This document shows positions 21,437-32,637 of a DNA stretch of 64,000 nucleotides, in pieces. The DNA is taken from NCBI GenBank assembly GCA_025331445.1, contig JAIWNE010000003.1, forward strand, positions 434,001-498,000. The letters are read 5' to 3'. Each line of letters begins with the position of its first letter. Within the stretch, counting starts at the first letter, position 1. The notes under the pieces were generated by a model. That model saw nothing but the letters and a program-made list of their open reading frames with translations, did no database searches and was not told where the DNA came from. The stretch is from Blakeslea trispora (Eukaryota > Mucoromycota > Mucoromycetes > Mucorales > Choanephoraceae). A program made the translations under genes and the position numbers.

Positions 21437-22393
21437 ATGTCAACACATACACCATGGAACAATAAACTTTCAGATTTCTTCAAGAAAATAGGTCTGATAG
21501 AGACAGCAGAATGCCTTGAGTCTGAATTGGTTGTGTTGTCCCGCGAACAGCTTGAGAGACTACCTATGGCTCTTGAGTCATTGGTAGAACAACTATTGCA
21601 GTCACTCGAACATCACTTGGAAGCAAAAGAACAACTGATCGATCAACCTGAGGCACACTCTAGCGATCTCCTGGTGCCCAAAAAACGACCCAAGTCACAA
21701 GAAGAAGAAGAGAATGAACGCATCAAACGACTTCATAGTGAACAAGTACAGATCCGAGCTACCTCAAGCGAAGTAGAACAACGGATCAACCAATTTATTC
21801 AGGCCAAAAGAAACGAACTAGACGAAAGCAACCGTACCGAATTCCTGAGTCGACATGATCCTTCAGCGGATGACGTGACGTGTGCGAGAACGGATGCCAG
21901 AGAGATCAACCGAAACATACAGATGAAGTTTGATGTCGTGAATAACGAAGACGGCCCGTTGGCTCGTTCTCTACAGTCTACCAAGCAAACCATGGTCACA
22001 GATCAATTGAGTGAAGCGGATATGAATGAACGACTTCAGAACCTCCAAGATCATTTGCATGTCAAGATAGACACAGCTGCTGAACCACCCTTTACAGTGC
22101 ATGAACGTATTCAGATATTAGAGAACACACTAATGGATATTGAACGGCAGCATCCTAAATGGGCAGCGGTTCATCTCAATCAACCCAACCGAGCCTTTCC
22201 ACCTCCTCCACCCATCACGTATATCACCCGGCCAAAAGAACAAGAAGAAACGGCCTATACAACGCAGATTCATGCTTATAATAATGAACCTACACAATTA
22301 AAGGCTCATGGTAGAGCCAATTCATCCCTAACACGCGCTGTAATCGATCAACTCAATCGACAAAAAATGCATTCATTACCACCATCGCAATAA
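21437..22393 (+). CDS. MBIP1-like protein (coiled-coil, possible ATAC-type complex subunit)
   Basis: Intronless, 318 residues. The N-terminal part (about 1-75) is helical. The middle (about 80-150) is charged and predicted coiled coil. The region at about 195-255 (RLQNLQDHLHVKI, then FTVHERIQILENTLMDIE and HPKWAAVHLNQPNR) resembles the conserved segment of MAP3K12-binding inhibitory protein 1, a subunit of metazoan ATAC acetyltransferase complexes. The tail is proline-rich and then T/Q-rich. Assignment is by pattern memory only, so treat MBIP-like as probable. It is divergent from EDC3 and convergent with eIF3i, whose stop lies 53 nt away. Confidence 0.6.
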   Translation: MSTHTPWNNKLSDFFKKIGLIETAECLESELVVLSREQLERLPMALESLVEQLLQSLEHHLEAKEQLIDQPEAHSSDLLVPKKRPKSQEEEENERIKRLHSEQVQIRATSSEVEQRINQFIQAKRNELDESNRTEFLSRHDPSADDVTCARTDAREINRNIQMKFDVVNNEDGPLARSLQSTKQTMVTDQLSEADMNERLQNLQDHLHVKIDTAAEPPFTVHERIQILENTLMDIERQHPKWAAVHLNQPNRAFPPPPPITYITRPKEQEETAYTTQIHAYNNEPTQLKAHGRANSSLTRAVIDQLNRQKMHSLPPSQ

Positions 22394-22446
22394 AAATGTC
22401 TTTTTTTTTTTTTGGCCTGCTTATTATTATTATTTCAAAAAAAAAT

Positions 22447-23566
22447 CTAAATTTCAAGCTTAAATGTAAAGTATTCAGGATCGAAATGATGAACACGAAC
22501 ATAACCATCTTCACCACCACTTGAATAACTTGTACCATCAGGATGAACAGCAATCGTGTTGATAGGACCGAAATGACCTCTGACACGACCCACTTCTTCC
22601 TCTAGAATCTTGTGATAGAATCTGCTTTCGAATTTACCTTGTCTGGCAGAGGTAGTTGTGACATTCATGGCATCTTGACCACCACCTAAAATAACAAATT
22701 CTTGAATCTTGGGTGTAAGGGCAGCTGAGTTGAGAGGTGTGTCAGCAACATATGTCTTCTTTACATCCAATGTGAATGAATCAATAATCTTGGCACTCTT
22801 ATCTTTAGAGGCAGTAATGAAATAAGTACGATCAGGGCTGAATTGAAGATCGGATAAGACGCCTTCATGAGGGCTGATGGAGTTGATCTTTTCGTTTGTT
22901 TTCCAATTCCATTGACATACAGTACCATCTTCATGACCAGTGATGATATACTTGTCTAAACAAGTCCAACCGGCTACCACTGCCTTCTTACCACCCTTAT
23001 TAATGATAGTAGCCAAAGGTGTGTCTGATTCTATAGATCCGCTCCTAACATTAGTGTCTATTTCTTCTTTTCAAAAACGAAGCAATCATAACTTACGAGT
23101 GCCATTGATATCACTGTTCACAGGGTAGACAGTGACAGTACCAGAGAAACCCATACGTTCTTCTGTAACACACAAGACCATAGAGCTATCCTCACTGAAT
23201 TCAACGCGCTTGACAGCTGTTTTGAATTCCCAAGTCTTTAAACAACGACCGGTCTGTACTTCCCAAAGCTTACAAGAGTTGTCGGCAGAACCAGTAACAA
23301 GCAAGGTAGAGTTGGCTAAATAGGACAATAGTTGTTATTAGCCTATCATGGTAATGTAAGAGATGCATATTCAATTTGTTACCGTTCACATCAATAGTCC
23401 AGATGGCACCAAGGTGACCTGCATAAGTACCGAGACGTTCACCGTTATGAGAGTACCACACGTTGGCTTCTTTGTCTTTGGAGACAGAAAAAATCAAGTC
23501 ACCTTCTCTGTTGTATTTGATCTGGGTCAAAGATCGAGTATGACCTTGAAGCAAAATGGGTCTCAT
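22447..23566 (-). CDS. TIF34: Eukaryotic translation initiation factor 3 subunit I (WD40)
   Basis: WD40 beta-propeller subunit of eIF3, which loads the 43S pre-initiation complex. Exons 23566-23383, 23315-23097 and 23030-22447 give 328 residues, the normal length. The family start [19 protein letters not shown] is present, then [34 protein letters not shown], the repeat containing [22 protein letters not shown], and the C-terminal repeat [20 protein letters not shown] with [10 protein letters not shown]. Seven blades can be followed. Introns are short with canonical ends; the third exon uses the second of two nearby AGs because the first gives an in-frame stop. Confidence 0.93.
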
Positions 23567-23908
23567 CTTTTATTTAGAAAGGTGTATATGTGTTAATTGA
23601 GGGGCCGTTACTAACAAAAAAAAAAAAAAAAAGTAAAAAAAGTAAGAAAAAATCTTTACAAAAAGAGGCTTCAAGCATATTCATACTCCGATAGCTTGTT
23701 CCGGTCCGGATAACTACTAAGATTGGAGTAAGAAAGTGTGAGAGAGAGACAGAGAGAGGGGGGTAGTAGCAGTGGTGCGTTTCTTTAAGAGATGGTTGAT
23801 GTGGGGTGCAAAGCGTTCTAAAGAGATTCAAGAAACACACGCACACACGCACGGACATATTCTTTCATGAACAATCCATTCTAAATAAACCTTCCTTTTT
23901 TTCCCATC
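23567..23908. promoter_or_regulatory. Divergent promoter region between eIF3i and RPS15
   Basis: The 342-nt spacer holds poly-A and GA-rich stretches and, right before the RPS15 ATG, a pyrimidine run (CTTCCTTTTTTTCCC) of the kind common at ribosomal protein gene starts. No factor site is identified. Confidence 0.4.
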
Positions 23909-24597
23909 ATGGTAATTATCATCTACCCCTCGATTGTTATTATAAGAAACGGATGAAGAGAGACAGAGAAATAAGCAAGAGGATGGATTCCATAAAAGCT
24001 TAGCTCGATATTTGATCTATTGGAATCAAGTGATGACCAAACGTTCTTTACACCACTGTCTATATTTCTTCTATTGTTTCTGCTCTGTCTTCTCTATAAG
24101 CTTCCAAACAAATGAGTGTGAGAGGGTGTGAAAATTAATAAGGTTCTCTCTTTATATCATAGGCTGACGAGCAAACTCCCAGAAAGAGAACCTTCCGTAA
24201 GTTCACTTACCGTGGTATCGACCTCGAACAACTCTTGGACTTGTCCTCTGAGCAATTCATGGACCTCGTTCACTGTCGTGCCCGCAGAAGATTCCAACGC
24301 GGTCTTAAGCGTAAGCCTATGGGTCTCATCAAGAAGCTCCGTGCTGCCAAGAAGAACGCTCCTTCTGGTGAAAAGCCCGAAGTTGTCAAGACTCACCTCC
24401 GTAACATGATCATTGTCCCCGAAATGATTGGTTCCGTTATTGGTATCTACAACGGTAAGACCTTCAACCAAGTTGAAATTAAGCCTGAAATGACTGGTCA
24501 CTACCTTGGTGAATTCTCCATTACCTACAAGCCTGTCAAGCACGGTCGTCCCGGTATTGGTGCCACTCACTCTTCCAAGTTTGTTCCCCTCAAGTAA
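23909..24597 (+). CDS. RPS15: 40S ribosomal protein S15 (uS19)
   Basis: Small-subunit head protein. The first exon holds only the start codon (23909-23911), followed by a 251-nt intron (GTAATT...CATAG, 23912-24162); exon 2 is 24163-24597. The total is 145 residues, the length of animal S15. Family segments: [19 protein letters not shown], then [15 protein letters not shown], and near the C-terminus [20 protein letters not shown] and [18 protein letters not shown]. Codons are strongly biased to C-ending forms (CTC, AAG, GTC), unlike the neighbours, as expected for high expression. The start is placed because MADEQTPRK requires an ATG before GCT, and ATG-GTAATT is the only fitting exon upstream. 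Confidence 0.93.
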
Positions 24598-24704
24598 ACA
24601 AATATATTTGTACATTTCTTTATTATTATTATGATCATTATTCTATATGTGTATATATGTTGATTGGATTGAAAGAGAGAGAGAGAGAGAGAAAGGAGTG
24701 TTTA

Positions 24705-25626
24705 CTAATGGCTTTTAAGCTTATGCTTCATCTCAGCTTGTCTCTTTCGATAAGCACGGTATTTGACATCAGTACCCAACAAGTAATCCCACCATCGAAA
24801 AGAAGAGGCATAATTACCAACAAATGCCATATGATGATAGTCATGATGATCAGCACCAGCCCAGAAAGGAATAAAATGTCGGAGAGACCAAGGGAAATCG
24901 TATCCAGAATGACAATCAATCGCTTGAAAGAGACGACAGACAATCCAGGCAAGCATGGTAAAGAGATGCAATTGCCAGTTTCTACCCTGATGCAGATAGA
25001 ATGTTTCGATCGTATGGTACAAAAGAGGTCCGCCAATGGTACCTAACCCCAAAATGGATGTTTCCAGAGGGTGAGCATATTCAGCAGCAATACCAAAGGG
25101 TGCAGCATATTCGTGATGTACTTTGTGTATCTTTTTATAAAGTGGGGGCCAATGCATCAATCGATGAACAGCGTAGTGATAAGCATCTTCAAATACAAAA
25201 AATATAGCAATTTGAATAGCAATGTATTTCCTATATACATTGTCGATTAGTCACTGTGTCTTTCTTGATTTTAAAGGGAGCCTACCATTCAGGAAAGGGA
25301 GCACTGATGTTCATACCAAGTAAGGTAGCCATAGGATGAAACAAAAAGATAAGAGGGCCTTCATAAAAGAAATGTTGATATAATACCAATTTGGTACATT
25401 TCCAGACATCTTCAGGCTTGTTTTGTTTGTCAGGCTGTATCTTGTATTGCTTGAAATAAGGTATATAGTCACAGATGAGGAAAGGAATGAAACGACCAAA
25501 ATAGATAATTTCATGCATAGTGAACGCAAGAAGTCCTGTTACTAGTAGTGCATTACGATCCCTATAGAGATCCTCCCACTTTGTTTCTAACCAATTAAAC
25601 TGATTTTCTTCTATAGTCGTGTTCAT
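24705..25626 (-). CDS. ERG25: C-4 methylsterol monooxygenase
   Basis: ER membrane di-iron oxygenase that starts removal of the sterol C4 methyl groups in ergosterol synthesis. Exons 25626-25286 and 25230-24705 give 288 residues. The histidine boxes are all present: HRLMH at about 136-140, HKVHH at 149-153 and HHDYHH at 242-247, with the intervening AAEYAHPLE segment. Hydrophobic segments lie at about 29-50 and 85-125, as in the family. The lysine-rich C-terminus (KHKLKSH) could serve ER retention. The intron splits the Trp114 codon. The gene lies tail to tail with RPS15 and just downstream of a PAQR gene on the same strand. Confidence 0.93.
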
Positions 25627-25927
25627 TTTTTTTTCAGTCTATAAGGTAAAAAAAAAACAAAAAGAAGAAGAAGAAGGAAGGGTTACCAAATGATAGAAAT
25701 CTATTTATTTGTTATTCAATCGGTGTAGACCACCGTAAAATGTCAAATGGTCTGATTTTTTATTCGGTCATTGAAATTGGCATGAAAAATGGTTTTAATA
25801 TTCAGTCAGCAACAAAAGAGAGAGAAGTTGACTATCAGAGTGATCTTTTTATCCTCTCATTCCTTTATTCTTTTCTATTTAATAATATTATCCAAGAAGA
25901 GGATTATCTATAAAGAAATAAAACAAT

Positions 25928-27237
25928 CTAAAAAAACATAGTATTGCAGAATTCTTCATTTGAAGCATCATGCCAAAATGACATGGCGCTTAAAACACCT
26001 AAATAATGAGAAATGACAGCTATCACCACACACACATGAAATATTTGATGAGAAGAACCCTATATAGACAAAGAGAACATGAGCCATATAAACAAATAGA
26101 CATGTTCTTTCTGTAGACTTACAAAGTAGTTGAATTTTCCTGGCATGGTTCTTTCAGGAAAACGGCAGCCATAGATAACAGCACCTGCGATATAAGTACA
26201 GGCCATCAAGATCATATGCCCAAGTGATACTGTCTTGAAAGAGTTATTCAACTAATGAAATTCATTAGTTTTTGTCAAAATGATTCTTCTTGGTTTGTCT
26301 AATTACACCGTAAACCCAGATACCATGTAGAGTAGGAATCAGACCAAACAATCCGAGTGCCATGAATAAACAGGCACGAACCCATCGATAAGCAGGAGTC
26401 CGAAAATGCTTCATTAAAGTGATGGCGGCCTAATCATAAATTCATAGAGTCAGCATGTCAAACTATCTCCTCTCTCTCTCTTGATAAAACTTTACTGTGA
26501 TTGACCCTAAAATGACAATAGTAGTCAAATAAATGACTAATATCATAACAACAACAAAAAAAGATCAATAATGGCATCATTCAATTGTCTTTTCTTTCGC
26601 TCACCTTGAAAGAGATGATGGCAATGAAAACCATAATAAACAACAGGGAAAAAGGATCCACTAAGATAAAATGAATGAATGAGAGAGCTCTCTTTTTTTT
26701 TTACACTCCAAACTACTTTACACAATAAGACAGGTAATGCCTGCATAATCACAACGATTCCATGTGGCTGCTACTGGCTCTGAATGACATGAAAAACAAT
26801 GAAAACTGGCAGATAATCCTAAGCAAGCACAAGCACCAAGAATAAAGATAAAGAAATAGGTATAATCAAATGCTGTCAATGTCTCAACATAAGGTTGTGT
26901 CCAGACAAATTGAAAAGCAAAGCCAATAAATAAGATAAATGCTAACAAGTGACTCCAAATATTGACTTTTTTTTAAAAAAAGCAAATGAGATAAGTCGAC
27001 AAAAAGAAAAGAGAGAAAATTGATTACTTCTTTACCACTTTCATTATGAAGATAAAAAAGACTTTTCAAGCAGTCTACATAACTGTTGGTTTGTCTTCGA
27101 TAGCCGTCAGTAATAAACACATTGTCTTGCATCCAACTTGGAATCTCATGCCATGAGAGGATCTGCTTTTGACTCTTCTTTGGCAACAAAGTATCTCTGT
27201 CTTTTGGTTTTGTCATATTTCTCTGTTGAATACCCAT
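25928..27237 (-). CDS. PAQR/Izh-type seven-transmembrane receptor (adiponectin-receptor-like)
   Basis: Member of the PAQR (hemolysin III) superfamily, integral membrane proteins with a zinc-dependent ceramidase-like active site; fungal Izh proteins affect lipid, sterol and zinc homeostasis. Seven exons (27237-27036, 26965-26722, 26660-26605, 26536-26496, 26429-26307, 26251-26123, 26059-25928) give 308 residues. The hallmark HNESVNIWSHLL spans the first splice junction. The second conserved block is SASFHCFSCHS with CDYAGI, supplying one zinc histidine; the C-terminal GSSHQIFHVCVV supplies the other two. Seven hydrophobic helices can be followed. All phases match. The ligand is unknown. Confidence 0.9.
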
Positions 27238-28046
27238 CACTTCAATTGACTATCTTTACAAAAAGAAAGAAAGGGTATTTAAAAAAAGATTGGACCGAGA
27301 TAAGAAAAAAAAAAAAAGAATATGTTCTTGGACAACATTTGGGCATAGATTCTCCCCCAATGTTTGGTCCCTCCTCTTTCCTTTACTTTGTGACTTAACC
27401 CCCCCCCCAATTTTCTTTTGCATGTGAAAGTGTTGTCAAGGAAAGAAGGAAAAAAAAGGGGAGTCTCTCTCTATGATTCTATTGCTTTTTCTTTCTTTTT
27501 TAATCAAAATGTTTGAATCAAAGGTAGGTCATCAATTCAATGTTTCTTTAGAAAAAAGATATCGGAAAGGTCTGTGTTAGATACACTATTTCTGGAAAAT
27601 ATTGGAGGATACGAGCTAATGTTGATTTGGAGCATAAAAGAGAAAAACATATTTGGCAGAAATAAAGAAAAGAATGATAGCAAATTTCTTTAGCTTGTTC
27701 TATAGGATTGGTGCTATTGTTCCTATACTTTATGCTTCTTATTGATATCTTTCGATACTATAGCCTCTTACTCATCCGAGCTTAAAGAAAATAAGAGCTA
27801 TTCAATCAAGTTTAAATCATGAATGTCGTCCGAGGATTGTAGCTTTTTTTTTTGTCTCGGATGAAGAGAACATGGCCTCCAGCAAAGTCATTTCCTTTTA
27901 CAGTAATTGTAGCTCTTGATTTTAGTTTCCTATTGGATTAGATTGAGTTTTAAAAACTTTCAACCTGAAAATCTGTATGCATTTTTGCATTTTTCTGCCT
28001 CTTTTTTCTTTTCTTTCTTTTTCTATTTCTTTTTCGTTGGGAACAA
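27238..28046. other. Divergent intergenic region between the PAQR and ABCG genes
   Basis: About 0.8 kb of AT-rich DNA with a poly-C run near 27399-27408 and T-rich stretches before the ABCG start. An ATG at 27977 opens a signal-peptide-like frame, but in a different frame from the Cys-rich exon that follows. Promoters of both divergent genes should be here. Confidence 0.45.
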
Positions 28047-31000
28047 ATGAAAAACAATACGATTCTGTTTCCATACAGAGTCAGAAAGCGACAAGAATGT
28101 CCAGAATGCCCTGTATGTTTCAACTGTCAGCTCTCAACAGATACATGTGCTAATGGTGGTCGCTGTGACGTGAGTGGTGCTTGTGTCTGTCCTGCTGGTT
28201 GGGGTAAGGAAATTCGATAGAAAATGGTATCAAGATAAAGACTGAATTTTCTTTTAGGTGGATTGGATTGTACACAACCTCTTTGCGGATCACTTTATGA
28301 GGATAATAGGCAACCGAGAAAACAAGGCGAACAATGCAAATGTGATCCTGGGTACAAATTTCTTTTTCTGTGTTTGTTTCTATGTAGGACATGACTTAAT
28401 CGTTTTTTTCTTGAAAAGCTGGGGAGGAATAAATTGTAATGTTTGTCAACAAGACAATGCCTGTAAGGCTGTCAAAGGAGAAGACGCAACATGTCTGAAG
28501 AACGCAATTGGATTAAAGTCGATGCATGCATGGTGCGCTACAACAAGTAATCATACGCCTCTTCTAGGTTTATGACTTTGACCTTACCTCTCTCTTAAAA
28601 TAGATATACCTTGGATAGACAACACACATGTATCTTTATCTTGTGAATGGCAAAAGGATGAATGCGTCTTTCAGTTTTGGAAAGACGATGAAGAACAATT
28701 CTATTGTGAATTGAGTGAATGTTCTCAGACAAGTAAAAGAAAAATGACAGGATCAGCTTTGTTGAAGAAGCAGATCACTCACTCCTCTCCTTCTTTTTAA
28801 CATTAGCATCTGATAATGATGATGTACAAGGTCGTTGTGCTAAAGCAACATGTGGGTGTATGAAGGATGCCTTTATGTGTGGACGAGAAGTAGGTAAGAT
28901 TATGATATGTTTGTGTTAATAAGACACAATGTACATCATGAACCAAACTCAATTGGGCAAAACAAGACATGTCTCAGTTAGTGAAGAATGTAAAAGGCCC
29001 ATCCGAATGGTTTTGTAAAAACGGAAAGGATTGCTGGTATAATGGTATGTTGGTGCTCTTCTTTTTTTCGTTTTGTTCCTTGCTAGGTATCCTGTTTTCA
29101 ATCCATAGAATTTAATTTTGTCTATGCCTATTAGAATATTCAACCTTGGTAAGCGTCTTTCCCGACAACATTCAACTTGATTGTGATGTTGGAGAATGTG
29201 CAAATCAACAAGATTTTATGGATGTTGGCCCAATTGTAAGTACAAGTTCATTTCTGGTTTTCATGACATTATTAAATCGGATCATTCAGAATAGAGAGTT
29301 TTCAAGTTATACAGAATTGATGATTATTTTTGCTATTTTCATTGCTTGTCTCTTGCTATTCGGTATCACTCGATTGACAGCCATTCGTCAAAAAAGGATG
29401 TTTAGTACTCGAATTGAACTTGATGAAGACGATGAAAATCATTTCTTGGACAGCACACAATCAGCACAGGTGTCTTTAACATTTTCAGATATCAGTTACA
29501 ACGTAAATGGTAAGCAAGTCTTGTCTGATATTCATGGATATCTTGAACCGGGACAGATGATGGCTGTGATGGGTCCATCAGGGGCAGGTAAATCAAGCTT
29601 ACTGGATATACTTTCACGGAAGCATAAACGAGGCATCATCAGTGGCAACATGTGGATCAACAATGCACAGCCTACAAAGAGACAGTTCAAGAAACTTGCC
29701 GGATTCGTAGATCAAGACGATAGTCTCATGGGCACATTGACTGTGCGAGAAACTCTGACGTATGCTGCACTCATGAGATTGCCTCGAAAAATGCCCTTGA
29801 AAGCAAAACAGAAGCGTGTAGAAGATGTCATGCAGGAGTTGGGAATAGCAAAGATTGCAGACAGCTTAGTAGGCATGCCTGGACAGCGAGGTATCAGTGG
29901 CGGTGAAAAACGAAGAGTGAGTATTGGAAAGGAATTAGTGACTAGCCCTAGTCTGTTGTTTTTGGATGAGCCCACAAGCGGCCTGGACGCTTTCAATGCA
30001 GGTGTTGTTATGGAGTGCTTAAGAAAGCTTGCCAGAGATGGAAGGAGAACAATTGTAGTGACCATTCATCAAGTAAGATAGACTGATTTTCTTAATCTAG
30101 AGATACGAAACTAAGATAGAGATCCTGTTATCATAGCCTAGATCAAATATTTTTAAAATGTTTGATTCTCTCATGTTACTAGCCAATGGTCGACAGGTAA
30201 CTGAGGAAGGAGAAAAAAAAACGGATACTAGAAATGACATAAAGAGCTAAAGAGTTTGCAATGAATAGATTTATTTTGGCCCTGTCAAATCTTGTTCTGC
30301 TTATTTCAGCAATCTTGGATTTACTATTCCATCAGATTACAACATTGCAGATTATCTAAGTAAAGAATGAAGAAAAAAAAAAGCACTAGAAGTACCTTAC
30401 TAATTCGTAACCCTCCTTTTTTTTTTGTTCAAAGTTGATCTAACTATAAAAAAACCAACAGAAAGTACAAACAGACCTACAACACCAATTTCATTCTATC
30501 AAAATCAGAACGATATGGAAGCAGAACCATTAGAAGAGATTCGACCATCGTTAGATTTACAAGACCGACAGCATCAAGAAGAGTTCAGTTTACTGAATGA
30601 ATCGAATCATGCCCATTATTTACTGGATTCCTTTCAATCATCAGAACTATTCGATACCATAAAAGCTCGAGTCGATCAATCAAATAACACGGAAACGGAT
30701 TCGTACAATGTTTGGGTGGATACTCCAGGACAACATACAAGTGAATTTTCAGTTTTTCAATTTTATCATGAAACAGTAAGCCAATCTTTCTTATAGAACA
30801 TGAGTACTTTATTGTTTTCTTTTTTCTGATCAAAGAGAAAAAATCATATAGGCACTTCTTTCCTCCCGCACGTTCATCAATCTATACAGAAACCCGCTTT
30901 TGTTTTTTGCTCATTTTGTGTTTGCAATCACTCTGGCCATCTTGTTAGGATGTCTCTTTTGGCAAGTGGACGTTGATCTTTCAGGCGTACAAAATCGATT

Positions 31001-31826
31001 AGGAGTTTTGTTCTTCATGTGCGCATTATTGAGTTTTGCTTCCACAAGTGCCTTGGACATGTTCAACAAAGAGCGCGTACTGTTTATGAGAGAAAGGGAA
31101 AATGGCTACTATAGTCCTAGTGCCTATTTTGTAGCTAAAGTCCTGTTTGATATTGTTCCTTTGCGTGTCTTGCCACCTTTGTTAATGGGATCTATAAGTT
31201 ATTACATGATTGGTCTGAACGCTGCTTTCTCGGTGTTTGCTAAATTTCTTTTAGTTCTTGTCCTGTTTAATTTGTCAGCAGCTGGCCTGTGTTTGTGCTT
31301 TGCAACTGCTTTCAAGAATATCTCTGTAGCTAATTTACTTGCTAATTTGGTTATTTTGTTTTCTATGTTGTTTGGAGGATTTTTGCTAAACAAAGGTAAG
31401 TTGTTAACTACTAGATTGAAAGCGTTGTTGGCATAACTCATAAATTTGATGATTACCATCCTTCTTTTTCCTTGATAGACCATATTCCTCCCATGTTAAG
31501 GTAAAGTAATGAAAATCAATTTGAAGAAAAGCATGAGCTCATCTAATGTCTTTTCTTTTTTTTTCTTCTTCTTCTTTAGCTGGCTGCAGCATCTCAGCTT
31601 TTTTAATTATGGTTTTGAAGCATTGATTGTAAATGAACTCAAAGACATTACACTAAGAGACAAATCCATTGCCGATATTCAAATTCCTGGACCTATTATT
31701 TTAGCTCGATTTGGATTCAATGGACAGGCTTTCTGGTCAGACGTTGTCCGTTTGGTCTGCTTTGTAATAGTTACAATGTCAATGTCTTTTGTATTTTTAA
31801 AGTTCCTCGTTAAAGAGAAACGATGA
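28047..31826 (+). CDS. ABCG-type half transporter with Cys-rich N-terminal ectodomain (ADP1-like)
   Basis: Thirteen exons (28047-28203, 28258-28351, 28419-28546, 28604-28732, 28807-28893, 28967-29044, 29135-30072, 30137-30196, 30269-30359, 30435-30775, 30852-31395, 31479-31500, 31580-31826) give 971 residues. Residues 1-250 are cysteine-rich with EGF-like spacing (CANGGRC...CVCPAGWGG) and end in a membrane helix. The nucleotide-binding domain carries Walker A GPSGAGKS (about 371), signature ISGGEKRR and Walker B SLLFLDEPTSGLDA. The C-terminal ABCG membrane domain spans about 700-971. Yeast Adp1 has the same order. Exon 12 is only 22 nt. The start is uncertain: the ATG at 28047 lacks a signal peptide, so an upstream leader exon is possible. 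Substrate unknown. Confidence 0.85.
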
Positions 31827-32520
31827 TTCTTTTTCTTTTGTAAAATCACAATAAATATCCCTTTTTTTTAATTCCAAAGACTAGCCATTCCAGCAAATTT
31901 TATTTCAAACAGGGAACGCTTTGACTTATTTTCAACACTCTAAGAGGTCTTCCTTCTTCATCTTCTTATTGAGCATGTCCTTTCGATGATGATAGAAAAG
32001 CGATGAAATGTAACAAAATTAAACAGAAAAGAAAATATGCAGCAAGACAAAGCCAAAAAAAAAAGGGGCCGCGAAACGGCAAAAAGACAACATCAGGCTC
32101 CTCTACAATCTCAGCAGCAAAAGCCTAAAACTGTCATTATTTAAAAAGAAAAACGAAGAAAAGCTTTCCAAAGACACTTATCTTTACATAAAGCATTGGT
32201 TGCATGTGATATTTATGCAAAGGCAATTCATTGGCATTTTAGAGGATAGTAAAGCTATCAGACTTTGGCAGCTCATAAATTGCCTAAAAGTAGCGATTGC
32301 GATCTGTTTGGCTGCTCTCTCCGAGTTTAAAAACAATCTCAGTCTCAAGGGCAAGGACTGGACATCTTTTTCTTTGGCTACCCACATTGCAAGATAAACA
32401 AATACTCAGCAAAAGAGAGAAAGAAAAGAGATCAATTGCTCTGATTCAAAGTTGCAAGCATATGCTTAAATATAAAGAACCCTCCTAGGTTTGAACAGCA
32501 GTATAACTAATTTTCTAATG

Positions 32521-32637
32521 ATATACAAGAACTTATGTTCAAGTGTGTGATGCTAGTATTGTTATTTGATTCAGCCTGGGCTCTTTTTGTCTGCAACCTG
32601 TTTCTCTCAGTGTACAGTCCATTTCAGGAAATGTTGT
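32521..32637 (+). repeat. Diverged direct repeat, copy A
   Basis: Shares CAAGTGT-TGATGCT and, after an indel, CCTGTTTCTCTCAGTGT, CAGTC and ATTTCAGGAAATG with copy B at 34719-34805. It looks like a fragment of an old dispersed element or a segmental duplication. Confidence 0.6.

Noticed and set aside
22353..22586. Minus-strand ORF overlapping the eIF3i end
   Set aside because: Out of frame with eIF3i and made of the MBIP-like 3' end read backwards; a shadow ORF.
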